Below are positions 38,599 through 49,250 of a stretch of 64,000 bases of DNA, in pieces. A program made the translations under genes and the position numbers. How positions within the stretch are numbered: position 1 is the stretch's first letter; every line of letters begins with the position of its first letter. The stretch is from assembly GCA_913009825.1 (NCBI GenBank), contig CAJVYQ010000013.1, positions 34,673 to 98,672 on the forward strand. The letters run 5' to 3'. Source of the stretch: an uncultured Deferribacteres bacterium. GTDB lineage: Bacteria; Zhuqueibacterota; JdFR-76; DREG01. The notes beneath the pieces are model-generated. The model was not told the DNA's origin, did not search any database, and saw only the letters and a list, made by a program, of their open reading frames with translations.

Positions 38599-38991
38599 TT
38601 GAATAAATCGAATGAGTACAATAAAATGAAAATAAAAAAGCTTATCATCGTAGGCATATCCGTTTTTTTATTGCCGGCAAATTGTAAAAATACGCCGAAA
38701 GAAAAACCGGTCTTAACGGTTAGTACAACCGAATTCACGAAAATCTATACGGAAATGCTTCTCTTAAAATACAGTAAATTACCGCAAACCCGGAAAGATT
38801 CTCTGATGATTTCCGTTCTGCAAAAAAGCGGTTTTACCAGGAAAAAATATAAACAGTGTGAGACATATTTTAAGCAGAATCCGGGAGAATGGCTCAAAGT
38901 GGTTAACCAGACAGACCAAAATATCCGTGCATTAACAGAATCGGACAGCCTGACGGATAAGAAGAATATCGAACAAAACACCCCCAAATAA
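38599..38991 (+). CDS. Putative secreted/lipoprotein, unknown function
   Basis: 130 aa; KKLIIVGISVFLLPANCKN signal-like N-terminus; start may be the internal MKIKK. Confidence 0.65.
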   Translation: MNKSNEYNKMKIKKLIIVGISVFLLPANCKNTPKEKPVLTVSTTEFTKIYTEMLLLKYSKLPQTRKDSLMISVLQKSGFTRKKYKQCETYFKQNPGEWLKVVNQTDQNIRALTESDSLTDKKNIEQNTPK

Positions 38992-38994
38992 AAA

Positions 38995-39018
38995 AGGGAT
39001 GCCGGTATGGCATCCCTT
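38995..39018. terminator. Bidirectional intrinsic terminator between convergent genes
   Basis: AAAAAGGGATGCCggtatGGCATCCCTTCTTT. Confidence 0.8.
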
Positions 39019-39039
39019 CTTTGCATCTTCACATTTTTT

Positions 39040-40344
39040 CTACTTAATACCGGCAGCTTCTTCCAACATTGCCGTGGTAAGGGATTTAGGTCTTTCGATA
39101 GGATAGCCTAAAGCACGATCCCAGATAATATTCGAAAGAATACCCAGCGAACGGCCGATACCGAACAGGACGGTATAGAAATCATATTCGGTTAAGCCAT
39201 AAAACCACTGAATAACTCCGGATTGGGCATCCACATTCGGCCACGGGTTTTTGGCTTTGCCATGTTCTTTTAAAATATCCGGAGTAACTTTATACAGGAT
39301 ATCAACATATTTGAAAATAGGATCATCGGGTAAATGTTTTAGACAGAATTCCCGTTGAGCTGCATATCTGGGATCCGTTTTCCGCAGTACGGCATGGCCG
39401 TAGCCCGGAATCACCTGGCCGGAATTTAAAGTATCCCAGACAAATTTTTTCATTTCTTCTTCATCGGGAGTTTTGCCGCCCATTTTATCCATTACACCCT
39501 GGATCCAGCGCAGCACCATCTCGTTGGCCAAACCGTGTAACGGTCCGGCTAAACCGCCTAACATAGCGGAAATGGCATAATAAACATCGGAAAGAGCACT
39601 TGCTACCAGGTGTCCGGTGTGGGCGCTAACATTACCACTTTCATGATCACTATGCAGGATGAAATATAACCGGGACACATCATCGTACGGTTTATCGATA
39701 CCCATCATGTGGGCAAAATCACCGCCAAAATCCAAATTCGGATCCGAAGGGATAATATCACCGTTTTTGTATTTCAATCTGTAGATATAAGCTGCAATCG
39801 TTGGTAATTTGGCAAGTAAATTAAGAGCGTCTTCATAAGTAGAATCCCAATAATCCATCTTGCTTATGCCTTCTTTATATTTCTTGGCGAAGATGGACTC
39901 TTTTTCCATGGCTAGTATCGCATTGGAAAACATAGCCATCGGATGGCTGTCCGCCGGTAAAGCTCTAATTACGTCAAAGACATAATCCGGGACTTTTTTC
40001 CTTTTTTTGAACTCTGCAATAACTTCTGCTGTTTGTTCTTCCGTCGGCTTATCTCCGGTTAATAACAGGTAAAGGAAACCTTCCACGTACGGCATTTCAT
40101 GACCCGGGACTTTGGGCAATGCTGCCAGTGTTTCCGGAATTGTATGACCGCGAAAGCGGATTCCTTCAAAAGGATCCAGATAGGAAATATCGGTTACCAG
40201 ACATTTCACGCCTCTCGCACCGCCAATGGCCTGGGTGATGGTAACATCACTGACTTTCACATCACCATACTCTTTCAAAAGTCTGGTTGTGCGCGGACGC
40301 CAGCCTTCGATTTTCTCTAATAATGTCTCTTTTAATTTGGACAT
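39040..40344 (-). CDS. gltA: Citrate synthase
   Basis: 434 aa; GIRFRGHTIPE, LHSDHESGNVSAHTGHLVASALSD, GPLHGLANEMVLRWI, PGYGHAVLRKTDPRY. Confidence 0.95.
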   Translation of the reverse strand: MSKLKETLLEKIEGWRPRTTRLLKEYGDVKVSDVTITQAIGGARGVKCLVTDISYLDPFEGIRFRGHTIPETLAALPKVPGHEMPYVEGFLYLLLTGDKPTEEQTAEVIAEFKKRKKVPDYVFDVIRALPADSHPMAMFSNAILAMEKESIFAKKYKEGISKMDYWDSTYEDALNLLAKLPTIAAYIYRLKYKNGDIIPSDPNLDFGGDFAHMMGIDKPYDDVSRLYFILHSDHESGNVSAHTGHLVASALSDVYYAISAMLGGLAGPLHGLANEMVLRWIQGVMDKMGGKTPDEEEMKKFVWDTLNSGQVIPGYGHAVLRKTDPRYAAQREFCLKHLPDDPIFKYVDILYKVTPDILKEHGKAKNPWPNVDAQSGVIQWFYGLTEYDFYTVLFGIGRSLGILSNIIWDRALGYPIERPKSLTTAMLEEAAGIK

Positions 40345-40632
40345 ATTTACCTCCTTGGTTTTATAAGAACATTAATTGATTTGATAACTTCTTCGCACTT
40401 TTAAAGTAAAATCTATCGGTGCATTTCGAAGATTCTGAGATAATTGGGAGCTGTTTGACTGATACTTTGTTACTATGAAAAAGTTGCAAGAGAAGATAAT
40501 CTGTATAAAAAAAGACTCGAATATTGTGTGATTTGTGCACTTTTACATCCTTTTTTTCATTCAGATAAAAAGTACACAAATAATTTTAAAAGTCAAGCGA
40601 ATCCAGATGGAAAATGAAAACCGAAAAAAAAA

Positions 40633-41508
40633 TTACCGGGCAAGGGAAGAGAAATAAGCAAGATAATAATAGATCACCGGCGGCGTCAAAAACAGCACAT
40701 CGAACCTGTCAAACATCCCGCCGTGTCCCGGAAGAAGATTTGAGCTGTCTTTTACTCCGGCGTCCCGTTTAAACTGGGATTCGGCCAGGTCACTGATTTG
40801 TCCGATTGTACCGCAAATAATACCGATGACGAGAGTATCCAACAAAGTCCAATTCAGGGAAAATGCAAAGCGTGAAATAAAGATTACAATCAGCATGCCG
40901 AAGAAACCACCGATGGCGCCTTCTACGGTTTTTTTCGGACTGATCCGTTTGGCCAATTTATGTTTTCCGATACTGCTGCCGGCAAAATAAGCAACAGAAT
41001 CGCCAATCCAGATAGTGATAAGAATCGCGAGTGTCCAATAGCCTCCCTGACCGTAATCCAGATTGAACTTCAATGGCAGCTCACGGATGCCGATAAAAAA
41101 ACTCAGCAAAACACCCAGATAAACCACACCCAAAAAATTAGTGGCCAGATTGATAATTTGCGAACCTTTCGTTTGCCTTAGTTGGAGAATGACAACGACA
41201 ATCGTGAAACCTGACAAAATCGGCAGAAAATGCTGCGAGGAATAAAAATACATATCCCAAATCAATAAAAGTGCCGCAAAGATCGAAAGCATCACATCGG
41301 GAAAAGCGCCCTTCTTCTGAGCAAGTTGATAGAACTCGTAGAGCGAGACGATCAATATCAAAGAAGTCAACAGCAAAAATGGGATTTTCCCAATTAGGAC
41401 AATGGCAATAATCAGGGGAGCGCCCACAAGAACCACCAGTACACGCGACTTTAATTGGGCAAACGGCACGTTTAAACTCCTTTCAAAATCTGGTTTCCAG
41501 ACTGCCAA
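40633..41508 (-). CDS. cdsA: Phosphatidate cytidylyltransferase
   Basis: 291 aa; IWIGDSVAYFAGSSIGKHKLAKRISPKKTVEGAIGG, KDSSNLLPGHGGMFDRFD. Confidence 0.95.
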   Translation of the reverse strand: MAVWKPDFERSLNVPFAQLKSRVLVVLVGAPLIIAIVLIGKIPFLLLTSLILIVSLYEFYQLAQKKGAFPDVMLSIFAALLLIWDMYFYSSQHFLPILSGFTIVVVILQLRQTKGSQIINLATNFLGVVYLGVLLSFFIGIRELPLKFNLDYGQGGYWTLAILITIWIGDSVAYFAGSSIGKHKLAKRISPKKTVEGAIGGFFGMLIVIFISRFAFSLNWTLLDTLVIGIICGTIGQISDLAESQFKRDAGVKDSSNLLPGHGGMFDRFDVLFLTPPVIYYYLAYFSSLAR

Positions 41509-42505
41509 TCAGCTCAGTTATTTGCGATATTTGATGCCCGGAACAGTATTTTTCCAGATCACCAACAATTTTTTGGCTGACATCAGGCTCGACAAAATTT
41601 GCTGTACCGATCTGCACGGCAGAAGCGCCAACTAACATAAATTCAAGCACATCTTTATGTGTAAAAATACCACCAATGCCGATAATCGGAATGGAAACCG
41701 TATTTTTTAATTCCCATATTTTTGCCAGCGCCAGTGATTTTAGCGCAGGGCCGGAAAAACCGCCGGTAATATTTCCCAAAACCGGCCGCCTTTTCTCCAC
41801 ATTTACAGCTAATCCGACAAATGTGTTAATCGCCGACAGCACATCTCCCCCGGCTTCCTGAGCCGCCAACCCCAGTTCACCAATATCCGAAACATTGGGA
41901 GTTAATTTGATGATAAGCATTTTATCCGTTAATTTTCGCAGAGCGGAGGTGATTTTAAACACCTGGCCGGCATCTTTTCCAAATGTCAATCCGCCTTCTT
42001 TCACATTGGGACAGGACAGGTTAATCTCATATCCGGCAAAATGATCTTCAACTTCGGCCAACCGTGCGATAACGCTTTCGTATTCATTGATACTTTCGCC
42101 CGCCACATTCACAATTACTTTGCATTTCAGCTCGCTGAGAAACGGCATCTTTTCGGAAATAAATTTTTCCACGCCAACGTTGGCCAAACCGATTGCATTG
42201 AGCATTCCCCCCGGCACTTCAACCAAACGGTGAGGTGGATTACCGATCCGCGGCCGCGGGGTAATTGATTTTGTCACGATGCCGCCCAAACGGTTCAGAT
42301 TAACAAATTCCTGAAACTCCTCTCCGTAACCGAATGTGCCGGAAGCGGTCAAAACCGGGTTGTCTAATTTTGTTTTGCCAAGGTTGATGCTGAGATCAGG
42401 AACCAAAATAAACATCTCCTTTATGAAAAACGGGGCCATCTTCACACACAAGATAATACTTCTTTCGATCGTGAGACGGCACGGCACAACCGGCACAAGC
42501 ACCAA
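41483..42505 (-). CDS. pyrD: Dihydroorotate dehydrogenase, catalytic subunit
   Basis: DNPVLTASGTFGYGEEF, EINLSCPNVKEGG, ISIPIIGIGGIFTHKDVLEFMLVGASAVQIGTA; true start probably near 42418 (MFILVPDLSINLGK). Confidence 0.93.
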   Translation of the reverse strand: MVLVPVVPCRLTIERSIILCVKMAPFFIKEMFILVPDLSINLGKTKLDNPVLTASGTFGYGEEFQEFVNLNRLGGIVTKSITPRPRIGNPPHRLVEVPGGMLNAIGLANVGVEKFISEKMPFLSELKCKVIVNVAGESINEYESVIARLAEVEDHFAGYEINLSCPNVKEGGLTFGKDAGQVFKITSALRKLTDKMLIIKLTPNVSDIGELGLAAQEAGGDVLSAINTFVGLAVNVEKRRPVLGNITGGFSGPALKSLALAKIWELKNTVSIPIIGIGGIFTHKDVLEFMLVGASAVQIGTANFVEPDVSQKIVGDLEKYCSGHQISQITELIGSLETRF

Positions 42506-43199
42506 AACCGCAGGCCATGTGGGCTTCCAAAGAAAAATACGCCTCCATGAAATAATTGGCGCAAATTTTTTCCAGGGCGGCCATCATGGGATTGGGTCCA
42601 CATGCGAACACCGTGGCATCTCTCGACTCAGGTGATTCATGCAACAATCGCGCTAATTTTTCCGTCACCAGTCCGTGAAATCCGTAGGAGCCGTCATCGG
42701 TGGCCACATGGATACCGGCTTGAAGTGCCTTCATTTTATCAACGCAGCACAATTCCTCTTTCGATTGAAATCCCCAAATCAATGTTGGCTTTTTCCCGGA
42801 TTGAATCATCTCTTCTGCCAAAAAAACCAGCGGAGCAATGCCAATTCCGCCCCCGACAAGGATGCCGTTTTTTATATTCTGCCATGGAAAACTGTTACCC
42901 AACGGGCCCAGCAGGCTGAACCGATCGCCCGGTTTGGTTTGGGAGAAAAGCTGTGTTCCTCTGCCAACAAGTTTGATCAGGAATTCAATCCAGCCTTTTT
43001 CGCCGTTGCAGCGAAAAATACTCAGCGGGCGGCGAAGCAGTGGATCCAAAGTCTCCGGAGAGCGAAGATTGATAAATTGGCCGGGGTGTGAATTCTTTAC
43101 TATTTCCGGCGCATAAAAGCGAAGGCGGTAATAGGAAGCGTTGAGCCATTCTTTTTCCGCTAGTTCACAGTTTTGTAAAATTCTTTTCCTTCCCGTCAC
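42396..43199 (-). CDS. pyrK: Dihydroorotate dehydrogenase electron transfer subunit
   Basis: 267 aa; RRPLSIFRCN, GGGIGIAPLVFLAEEM, MACGFGACAGCAV. Confidence 0.93.
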   Translation of the reverse strand: MTGRKRILQNCELAEKEWLNASYYRLRFYAPEIVKNSHPGQFINLRSPETLDPLLRRPLSIFRCNGEKGWIEFLIKLVGRGTQLFSQTKPGDRFSLLGPLGNSFPWQNIKNGILVGGGIGIAPLVFLAEEMIQSGKKPTLIWGFQSKEELCCVDKMKALQAGIHVATDDGSYGFHGLVTEKLARLLHESPESRDATVFACGPNPMMAALEKICANYFMEAYFSLEAHMACGFGACAGCAVPSHDRKKYYLVCEDGPVFHKGDVYFGS

Positions 43200-45499
43200 T
43201 TTTTCCCCTTCAGTGACTTTTTCTCTGTCTCCTTTTTTATGTCCTGTTCTGACTTTTTACTGTTTTTCGCCTTTTTCATCTCATCAAGTTTTACTTTAAG
43301 GTTTCGCTTTGCCCCTGCCATGTTCTTATCCAAAGGGCTTTCCTTCAAATTGGGAGGCCGTTTATAAGTTGATTGCTCAACTTTAGTCGAAGAATCCGCC
43401 GGTACCGACTGCAGAGAATCGGCCGTTATTTTTTTAAGTGAATCCTGAACCGCTTTCAAGGCCATTTTTTTCATTTCTTTTACAGCATCAATCTTCTTCT
43501 TTCCCTGCCGTGCATAATCAGAGCCGGGATATTCGGCAATCAATTCCCGATAATTTTGCAATGCTTTGCTTGTATCATTTTTAATCCAATCATAAATGTA
43601 GGCGATACTGTAGAGAGATTTGGGAGCATATTCAGATTCTGGATATTTTTCCACAATTTGTTGATAGACATAGATCGAAGAATCCATCATCTCCTGTTCA
43701 AAAAGATAATTTTCCGCACGATTAAAAAGATCAGCCACCGGGTCTTTTTTGATATCGATCTGTGCCAAATTTAATTTCTTGCGGATCTGAAGAGCATATT
43801 CCGATTGGGGATAATCTTTCAAAATAACCTGTTCCAGTGAATCGGCTTTTAGAGAATCTCCGATTTCATTGTAAATGAAGGAAATAGAATAAAGCCAATG
43901 CGGATAAAGCTGGTATTCCGGAAAAGAGTCAAGCAGGTAGCGGTAAGTAACCAGGGCTGAGTCGTTCAAATCAAACTGGAACATGTAAAGTTCGGCCAGC
44001 CGGTTTGAACTGGTTACTAATTTTTCCCTTAGTTTGGTTGGGCTTTTGGGAACGGTCACTTTTTTGGCAACTTTCTTCTGTTTTCCCCAATTTTGTTGCG
44101 CTGTTTTAGACCGGTTGCCAAGAACCAAATTCTGGCTGCGTCGCTTATTGTTCGTGCCGTATTCCTCTGTTTGTGTAAGTGTAGTTTTGGTTGGATCTTT
44201 GCCAATCTTGCGCAAAGAATCCGCTATCACCGAATCACGAATTGCCACTTGCCGCAGGGAGTCCAGTTTTGTGCTGTCTTTTGCCGCGGACAGATCAGGG
44301 AGTTCAAAATCATCACTCTCAATATTTTCTGTGATCACATAATTTCCCGTGGTATCGGTAACAGCAGGATCAATATTGGCAAAGGCTTTCTTGTAAACAG
44401 TAGTCTCAAAATTCAGTTTATCCCATTCCTTCATATTTTTCAACCAGAAAATTAAGCTGTCCCTAATAGTAGACCGGCTCATCTCCTTCTGCGCCAAATT
44501 AAAATTCTCTAACGCTTTTGAAAAATCCCCTTCCTGCCGCCAGGCTAAATGCCCCAATTTATAGTAGGCTTGCGCAGCCTGATCGGTTTTTGGATAATTT
44601 TGGATAATATCTTCCAAATCCATTTGAGCTTTTTCAATCTCCCCTTTTTCGATGAGAGTCTGGGCGATTTCAAGACGAATACTGGCTGATTCATTTTTTG
44701 TCAGAGCTTCGCGGGTCATTTTCCGAAAAACCTTTAATGCGTTGTCATAATCGCTGATTTTTCGCAAAGCCTGGCCATAATTAAGTTCGATGATGTATTT
44801 CTGTTCCAAATCCGGTTTTAAATTAAGACCCTGGCGAAACATTTCCGCCGCCATTTTATAGTCATTTAATTCGATATAGCTCTGGCCAATGCGCATCTGT
44901 GCCTTGATACGGCTTTCCCGGTCTCCAACTTTTTTTACCGTATTACTAAATTCCTTGATAGCCGCTTCATAATCTTCTTGAGAGTAGTAAAGTTCACCCA
45001 GTAACATCTGCGCTTCGCCCGAGAGGTGTTTATCAACATTCTGAGTAACCAATCCGTTGAGCACCGTTTTTGCCTGACTAAAATCATTCAATGCGATTAG
45101 TGTCTTTCCTAACCACAGTTTGGCTTTGGGAACAAACTCACTGTTGGGAAGAAGTGTGATCAATTCTTCGAATTTTCTCTGCGCCTTGATGTATTCACCG
45201 GTATAATAAAAGGATTGGCCGATGATCATGATGGCGTCGTCGACATAGCGGCTGTTTGGGTAAAGTTCCAGAACTTTGGAACCCTTTTCGATTGCTTTGG
45301 AATACTCACTGACACGGGTGCGTCGTCGCTTTTTTTTATTTTGCCCGGCTTTTCTCGCTTTCTTCTCCTGCTCCAGCCGCTTTTTTTCTGCCGTGTTGAA
45401 CATTTTTTTTGCATTGTAAAATGTATTGAAATAAGCACCGCAGCCTGAAAACGAAACAAAAAGCAGCAACAGCAGAATATTGAAAATCGTTTTCTTCAT
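43196..45499 (-). CDS. Large TPR-repeat lipoprotein
   Basis: 767 aa; lipobox FVSFSGCGAYFNTFYNAKKMF and many TPR units. Confidence 0.85.
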   Translation of the reverse strand: MKKTIFNILLLLLFVSFSGCGAYFNTFYNAKKMFNTAEKKRLEQEKKARKAGQNKKKRRRTRVSEYSKAIEKGSKVLELYPNSRYVDDAIMIIGQSFYYTGEYIKAQRKFEELITLLPNSEFVPKAKLWLGKTLIALNDFSQAKTVLNGLVTQNVDKHLSGEAQMLLGELYYSQEDYEAAIKEFSNTVKKVGDRESRIKAQMRIGQSYIELNDYKMAAEMFRQGLNLKPDLEQKYIIELNYGQALRKISDYDNALKVFRKMTREALTKNESASIRLEIAQTLIEKGEIEKAQMDLEDIIQNYPKTDQAAQAYYKLGHLAWRQEGDFSKALENFNLAQKEMSRSTIRDSLIFWLKNMKEWDKLNFETTVYKKAFANIDPAVTDTTGNYVITENIESDDFELPDLSAAKDSTKLDSLRQVAIRDSVIADSLRKIGKDPTKTTLTQTEEYGTNNKRRSQNLVLGNRSKTAQQNWGKQKKVAKKVTVPKSPTKLREKLVTSSNRLAELYMFQFDLNDSALVTYRYLLDSFPEYQLYPHWLYSISFIYNEIGDSLKADSLEQVILKDYPQSEYALQIRKKLNLAQIDIKKDPVADLFNRAENYLFEQEMMDSSIYVYQQIVEKYPESEYAPKSLYSIAYIYDWIKNDTSKALQNYRELIAEYPGSDYARQGKKKIDAVKEMKKMALKAVQDSLKKITADSLQSVPADSSTKVEQSTYKRPPNLKESPLDKNMAGAKRNLKVKLDEMKKAKNSKKSEQDIKKETEKKSLKGKK

Positions 45500-45505
45500 G
45501 ATTAT

Positions 45506-46219
45506 TTACAAACCTAATTTTTGTAAAATCATGGGTAGAATTACACCCGATTTTTCATGAATAACCACATCGGCAATACCGGAAACCGGTGTCGGCTCCA
45601 GGTTAATCTCTATAACAAAAGCACCCTGTTGTTTGGCCATTCCCGGCAAAGCCGCAGCCGGATAAACCACCGCAGAGGTTCCCACCGAGAAAAAAAGATC
45701 ACAAGTTTTTGTTGCCCGGTTCGCCCGTTCAACAGCTTCCGCCGGAAGCATTTCCCCAAACCAAACCACATCGGGGCGGATCAAACCGCCGCAGCGACAG
45801 CGGGGCACCCGATTCTGTTCGGGCAAAACCATTTCCGTGTAAATCTTATTGCATTCAATGCAGCGATTTCGCAAAATGTTCCCGTGTAATTCCACAATAT
45901 TTTTACTCCCCGCCGTCTGGTGCAGACCATCCACATTTTGTGTAATCAACGTAAATTGGGAATAATGTTTCTCTAACTCCGCCAAAGAAAAATGGCCGGG
46001 ATTGGGTTTAACATCTAATATCAGTTTCCTGCGATACTGATACCACTCCCAGACAAGTTCGGGGTTGCGGATGAAAGCATCAAAATCTGCTAATTCTTCG
46101 GGGCGAAATTTCTTCCATAGACCTTTATCCCCTCTGAAAGTGGGCACGCCGCTTTCCGCAGAAATTCCGGCTCCCGTCAGTACGGCGATGGATTGAGCCG
46201 TTCTGAGTTTTTCGACAAT
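45506..46219 (-). CDS. Sir2-family NAD-dependent deacylase, start codon unclear
   Basis: Frame upstream of the ORF-track start reads AIVEKLRTAQSIAVLTGAGISAESGVPTFRGDKG; also TQNVDGLHQTAGS and CxxC zinc motifs. No ATG/GTG/TTG between the TGA at 46235-46237 and the NAD motif. Confidence 0.85.
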   Translation of the reverse strand: MVEKLRTAQSIAVLTGAGISAESGVPTFRGDKGLWKKFRPEELADFDAFIRNPELVWEWYQYRRKLILDVKPNPGHFSLAELEKHYSQFTLITQNVDGLHQTAGSKNIVELHGNILRNRCIECNKIYTEMVLPEQNRVPRCRCGGLIRPDVVWFGEMLPAEAVERANRATKTCDLFFSVGTSAVVYPAAALPGMAKQQGAFVIEINLEPTPVSGIADVVIHEKSGVILPMILQKLGL

Positions 46220-46250
46220 GGCATTTACTATTTTTCAGTTTCCTTCTATT

Positions 46251-46937
46251 TCATTCTTCGTACAGAAGTAGTAATGAAATCTGTTTCCCAAATCCTTGTT
46301 TTAAAATGGGCGAATTGGGGCGCAAGTTTGGCGGCAGCAGTTCATATACTTTTCGCATCACTTCGTTTGCCTGCTGCTGCAGCAACCCCCGGTTCTCTAT
46401 CTTGGATTCAATGGGAACCAGTGAAACCGGTTTTCCGACGGAAACGACAATTTTACGCCATTTTGGTAAAAAAGCACCGGGGGGCAGAATATCCCGGGTA
46501 CCACTGATTGCTACCGGAACAACGGGACATTCTACAGATTGAGCCAGGCGTACAAATCCTAACCGGGGACGCGGCGGTACGCCGTTCTCCCATTTCCTCG
46601 TTCCTTCCGGTGAAATAAACAGAATTTCCCCTTGCCGCAATTTTTTTTCGATGATTTCAAAACCTGCTACATCCGATGTGCCCCGAATAATCGGGTAGAC
46701 ATTTATTTTTTTAAGCCACCATCTTAAGCCGGGAACTTTGAATAGCTCATATTTACCCATTCCCATCGCCCTGAATTTCGCCGCCAGGGACAGTGTCAAC
46801 ACATCAAAATTGCTGTTATGGTTAAAAACAGCAATGAACGGTCCTTTGCGGGGGAAATTATCCGTGCCTAATCCTTCGCCACAAAAGACTATTTTCATTA
46901 AATAGTGAAAAATAACATACGATATGGTGTAAATCAT
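46251..46937 (-). CDS. 1-acyl-sn-glycerol-3-phosphate acyltransferase (PlsC-like)
   Basis: 228 aa; FNHNSNFDVLTL (NHxxxxD variant), FISPEGTRKWENG. Confidence 0.88.
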   Translation of the reverse strand: MIYTISYVIFHYLMKIVFCGEGLGTDNFPRKGPFIAVFNHNSNFDVLTLSLAAKFRAMGMGKYELFKVPGLRWWLKKINVYPIIRGTSDVAGFEIIEKKLRQGEILFISPEGTRKWENGVPPRPRLGFVRLAQSVECPVVPVAISGTRDILPPGAFLPKWRKIVVSVGKPVSLVPIESKIENRGLLQQQANEVMRKVYELLPPNLRPNSPILKQGFGKQISLLLLYEE

Positions 46938-46942
46938 ATCAC

Positions 46943-47467
46943 TTACTTTTCATTTGCCGGCAATGAACTGAAAATGGCAGATAAATCTTCTTCAAATGTT
47001 ATTTCCGGTGTTTCAATGATACGGCCGATCTCTTTTCCATCACTCAGAACAATAAAAGTCGGGACATATTCAATATTAAATTTTTCAGCCATTCCCTTTT
47101 CATCCCGTTTAGTCCTATCCACACAAATATAGCTAAGAGTGATTTTTTTGTTTTGCAAAGCATCCATAAGTTTCATAAATTTAGGCACTTCTCTCCTGCT
47201 ATCGGAACACCAGGTGCCTAAAATAGTCACAATTTCAACAGGACTGCTCATCTGTTTTAATTGGGCAAACAGAGTGGTATCCGGTTGATACGAAAGATAA
47301 TTTTTTTTGAATTGGGGAAAATGATCAAGAATCTGTTTTTCAGAATACTCGCCAATCGCTACTCTTTCTCCTCTATCGTTGACGACAATTTTCATTTTTT
47401 TCTCCCGGTTACAACCAAAACATACGATCAATAACAGAAAAACCAAGGACAAACTACGCATTGACAT
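46943..47467 (-). CDS. Thioredoxin-like lipoprotein
   Basis: 174 aa; lipobox LLLIVCFGCNREK; TILGTWCSDSRREVPKFMKLMDAL. Confidence 0.8.
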   Translation of the reverse strand: MSMRSLSLVFLLLIVCFGCNREKKMKIVVNDRGERVAIGEYSEKQILDHFPQFKKNYLSYQPDTTLFAQLKQMSSPVEIVTILGTWCSDSRREVPKFMKLMDALQNKKITLSYICVDRTKRDEKGMAEKFNIEYVPTFIVLSDGKEIGRIIETPEITFEEDLSAIFSSLPANEK

Positions 47468-47652
47468 ATAACCTCCTCTTATTCAAAATGGAAACTAATT
47501 TAAAATAGCAATTTTTATGCAGATCGCAACAAAATTTTTTGCAGCAGCCTGTAAACAAATGGAATGTTTTGATTAGGTAAAATTGAAGATGAAATCGAAG
47601 GGCGTACAGAGACAATTTGTAACCTAAATTTCTCCGCATAGAATATGTAGTT

Positions 47653-47757
47653 AGTTTCTGTCCGAATTTGTCATTCCCGTGCTGCTCTTAAGCAGATTCC
47701 CTGTCTGCAACAGGCAGGCCGGAATGATAATATTGTGGGTATTTTCGGACAGACACT
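47653..47757. repeat. Family F inverted-repeat element (copy 2)
   Basis: tagtttctgtccgaa...ttcggacagacacta with gtcattcccg/ccggaatga core. Confidence 0.65.
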
Positions 47758-47832
47758 ATATAATAGACAAAATTAACACAATCCGGCCAATCCTGTTCAT
47801 TCCGTCAAATGATTAGATCAGACCAGTTACAT

Positions 47833-48381
47833 TCATTCACCTTTTTCCGATTCAATCGATTCCGGCTGTTTTTTTTTCAATCCGGAAAAGATGATGGCTA
47901 TCCCAATCAGAATCAGTAGAACCGGCCAGTAGGTTTCCACGATATATTCAATCTGATAAGGCAAAAACCAGCCCATGGTTCTGGCCAAAAACACGAAACC
48001 CAACAACAGAAAGATGAAACCGGGAATTAAAAGCCCCCAGTCGTCCGGTCTGAACAAAAATTGAACAACAAATGCAAGACCGAAAATAATCAGGAAAACC
48101 GGCCAGAACTCATCGATATAATATGGATAAAACAAAGAATAATTTCGCAGAATAAAAAAGATACCCAACAGGAGGAATAGTGTACCCGGAAAGGCCTGTC
48201 CCCTTTGCTTGCGCAGAAAAACATTGAAGAAAAACCAGGCGCCCAACGCCAGGAAGATAACAGGATAAAGATTGCGCCAGTAGAAATTAAAAATATCCAT
48301 TTTATGAATGATGATCAGAACACCGATTAATATCAGAATAGCTCCCGGGACAATTGATTTTTTTGAATCCTTCATTTGCAC
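47833..48381 (-). CDS. LiaF/DUF5668-like transmembrane protein
   Basis: 182 aa; repeated ILIGVLIIIHKMDIFNFYWRNLYPVIFLALGAWFF-type units. Confidence 0.7.
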   Translation of the reverse strand: MQMKDSKKSIVPGAILILIGVLIIIHKMDIFNFYWRNLYPVIFLALGAWFFFNVFLRKQRGQAFPGTLFLLLGIFFILRNYSLFYPYYIDEFWPVFLIIFGLAFVVQFLFRPDDWGLLIPGFIFLLLGFVFLARTMGWFLPYQIEYIVETYWPVLLILIGIAIIFSGLKKKQPESIESEKGE

Positions 48382-48389
48382 CTCCCAAA

Positions 48390-49100
48390 TTAATTTGATG
48401 GACTATCTTCATAATCACCCTCGGGGACAACCAAAGCCATGACAATATATACCAGAATGCCAAGAAAAATAGCGCCTAAAAATATAGTTAAAATCACCCA
48501 CAGAACACGGATAATCGTAGGATCAATATCAAAATAAGCAGCCAGGCCACTACAGACCCCGGCGATTTTCCTGTCCTTTCTGGAACGAAATAAACGTTTG
48601 CCATTTGTAGATTTCACAGGTCCTGCATCCTTTTTTTTAGTAGATATTTTATCTTTTTGTGTAATATGAATTATATACAAAACACCAATTAAAATGAGCA
48701 GAAGCGGCCAGAACAGATCCCAGTGCATTCTGAACGGGATAGAATAAAAGAAATCCGGGAAATAAAACAGATTCCCCATGGTGTAATAGATGCCCAACAG
48801 CACCAGAACGATACCAAGGAATAACAATACATTCCGGCTTCGATCCCGACTGGATTTTGCTTCACCCCGGGAAGCGGTTTCATTCGGATTGACTGGAATT
48901 ACAAACAGCGCAACCAGATAAATCAAAAAGCCTACTCCCTGAATCAGGGCCAGCAAAACAAAAAGGATCCGAATGATGACCACATCCACTTCAAAATAAT
49001 CTGCCAATCCGCCGCAGATACCACCGATCACCTTATTTTTTCGAGACCGGAAAAGTCGTTTAACTTCCCTTTTCTCATCCTGATAATCCTGATTTTCCAC
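48390..49100 (-). CDS. Double PspC-domain membrane protein
   Basis: Two copies of KRLFRSRKxxxIxGxCxGLAxYFxxDxxIIRxL; GTG start at 49100 with GGAGG upstream. Confidence 0.88.
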   Translation of the reverse strand: MENQDYQDEKREVKRLFRSRKNKVIGGICGGLADYFEVDVVIIRILFVLLALIQGVGFLIYLVALFVIPVNPNETASRGEAKSSRDRSRNVLLFLGIVLVLLGIYYTMGNLFYFPDFFYSIPFRMHWDLFWPLLLILIGVLYIIHITQKDKISTKKKDAGPVKSTNGKRLFRSRKDRKIAGVCSGLAAYFDIDPTIIRVLWVILTIFLGAIFLGILVYIVMALVVPEGDYEDSPSN

Positions 49101-49250
49101 CGCGAACCTCCTTACCCTTCTTTCAAAAACATCTATGAAACCAACATCCGAAGAGTATTTTCTCTGTTCCCATCCGATCCATTTCATAGCGCGTTTTTAA
49201 GTAGAATACGCATAATATTTTATGATGTTGCATATTTAATTCCCCGGATT

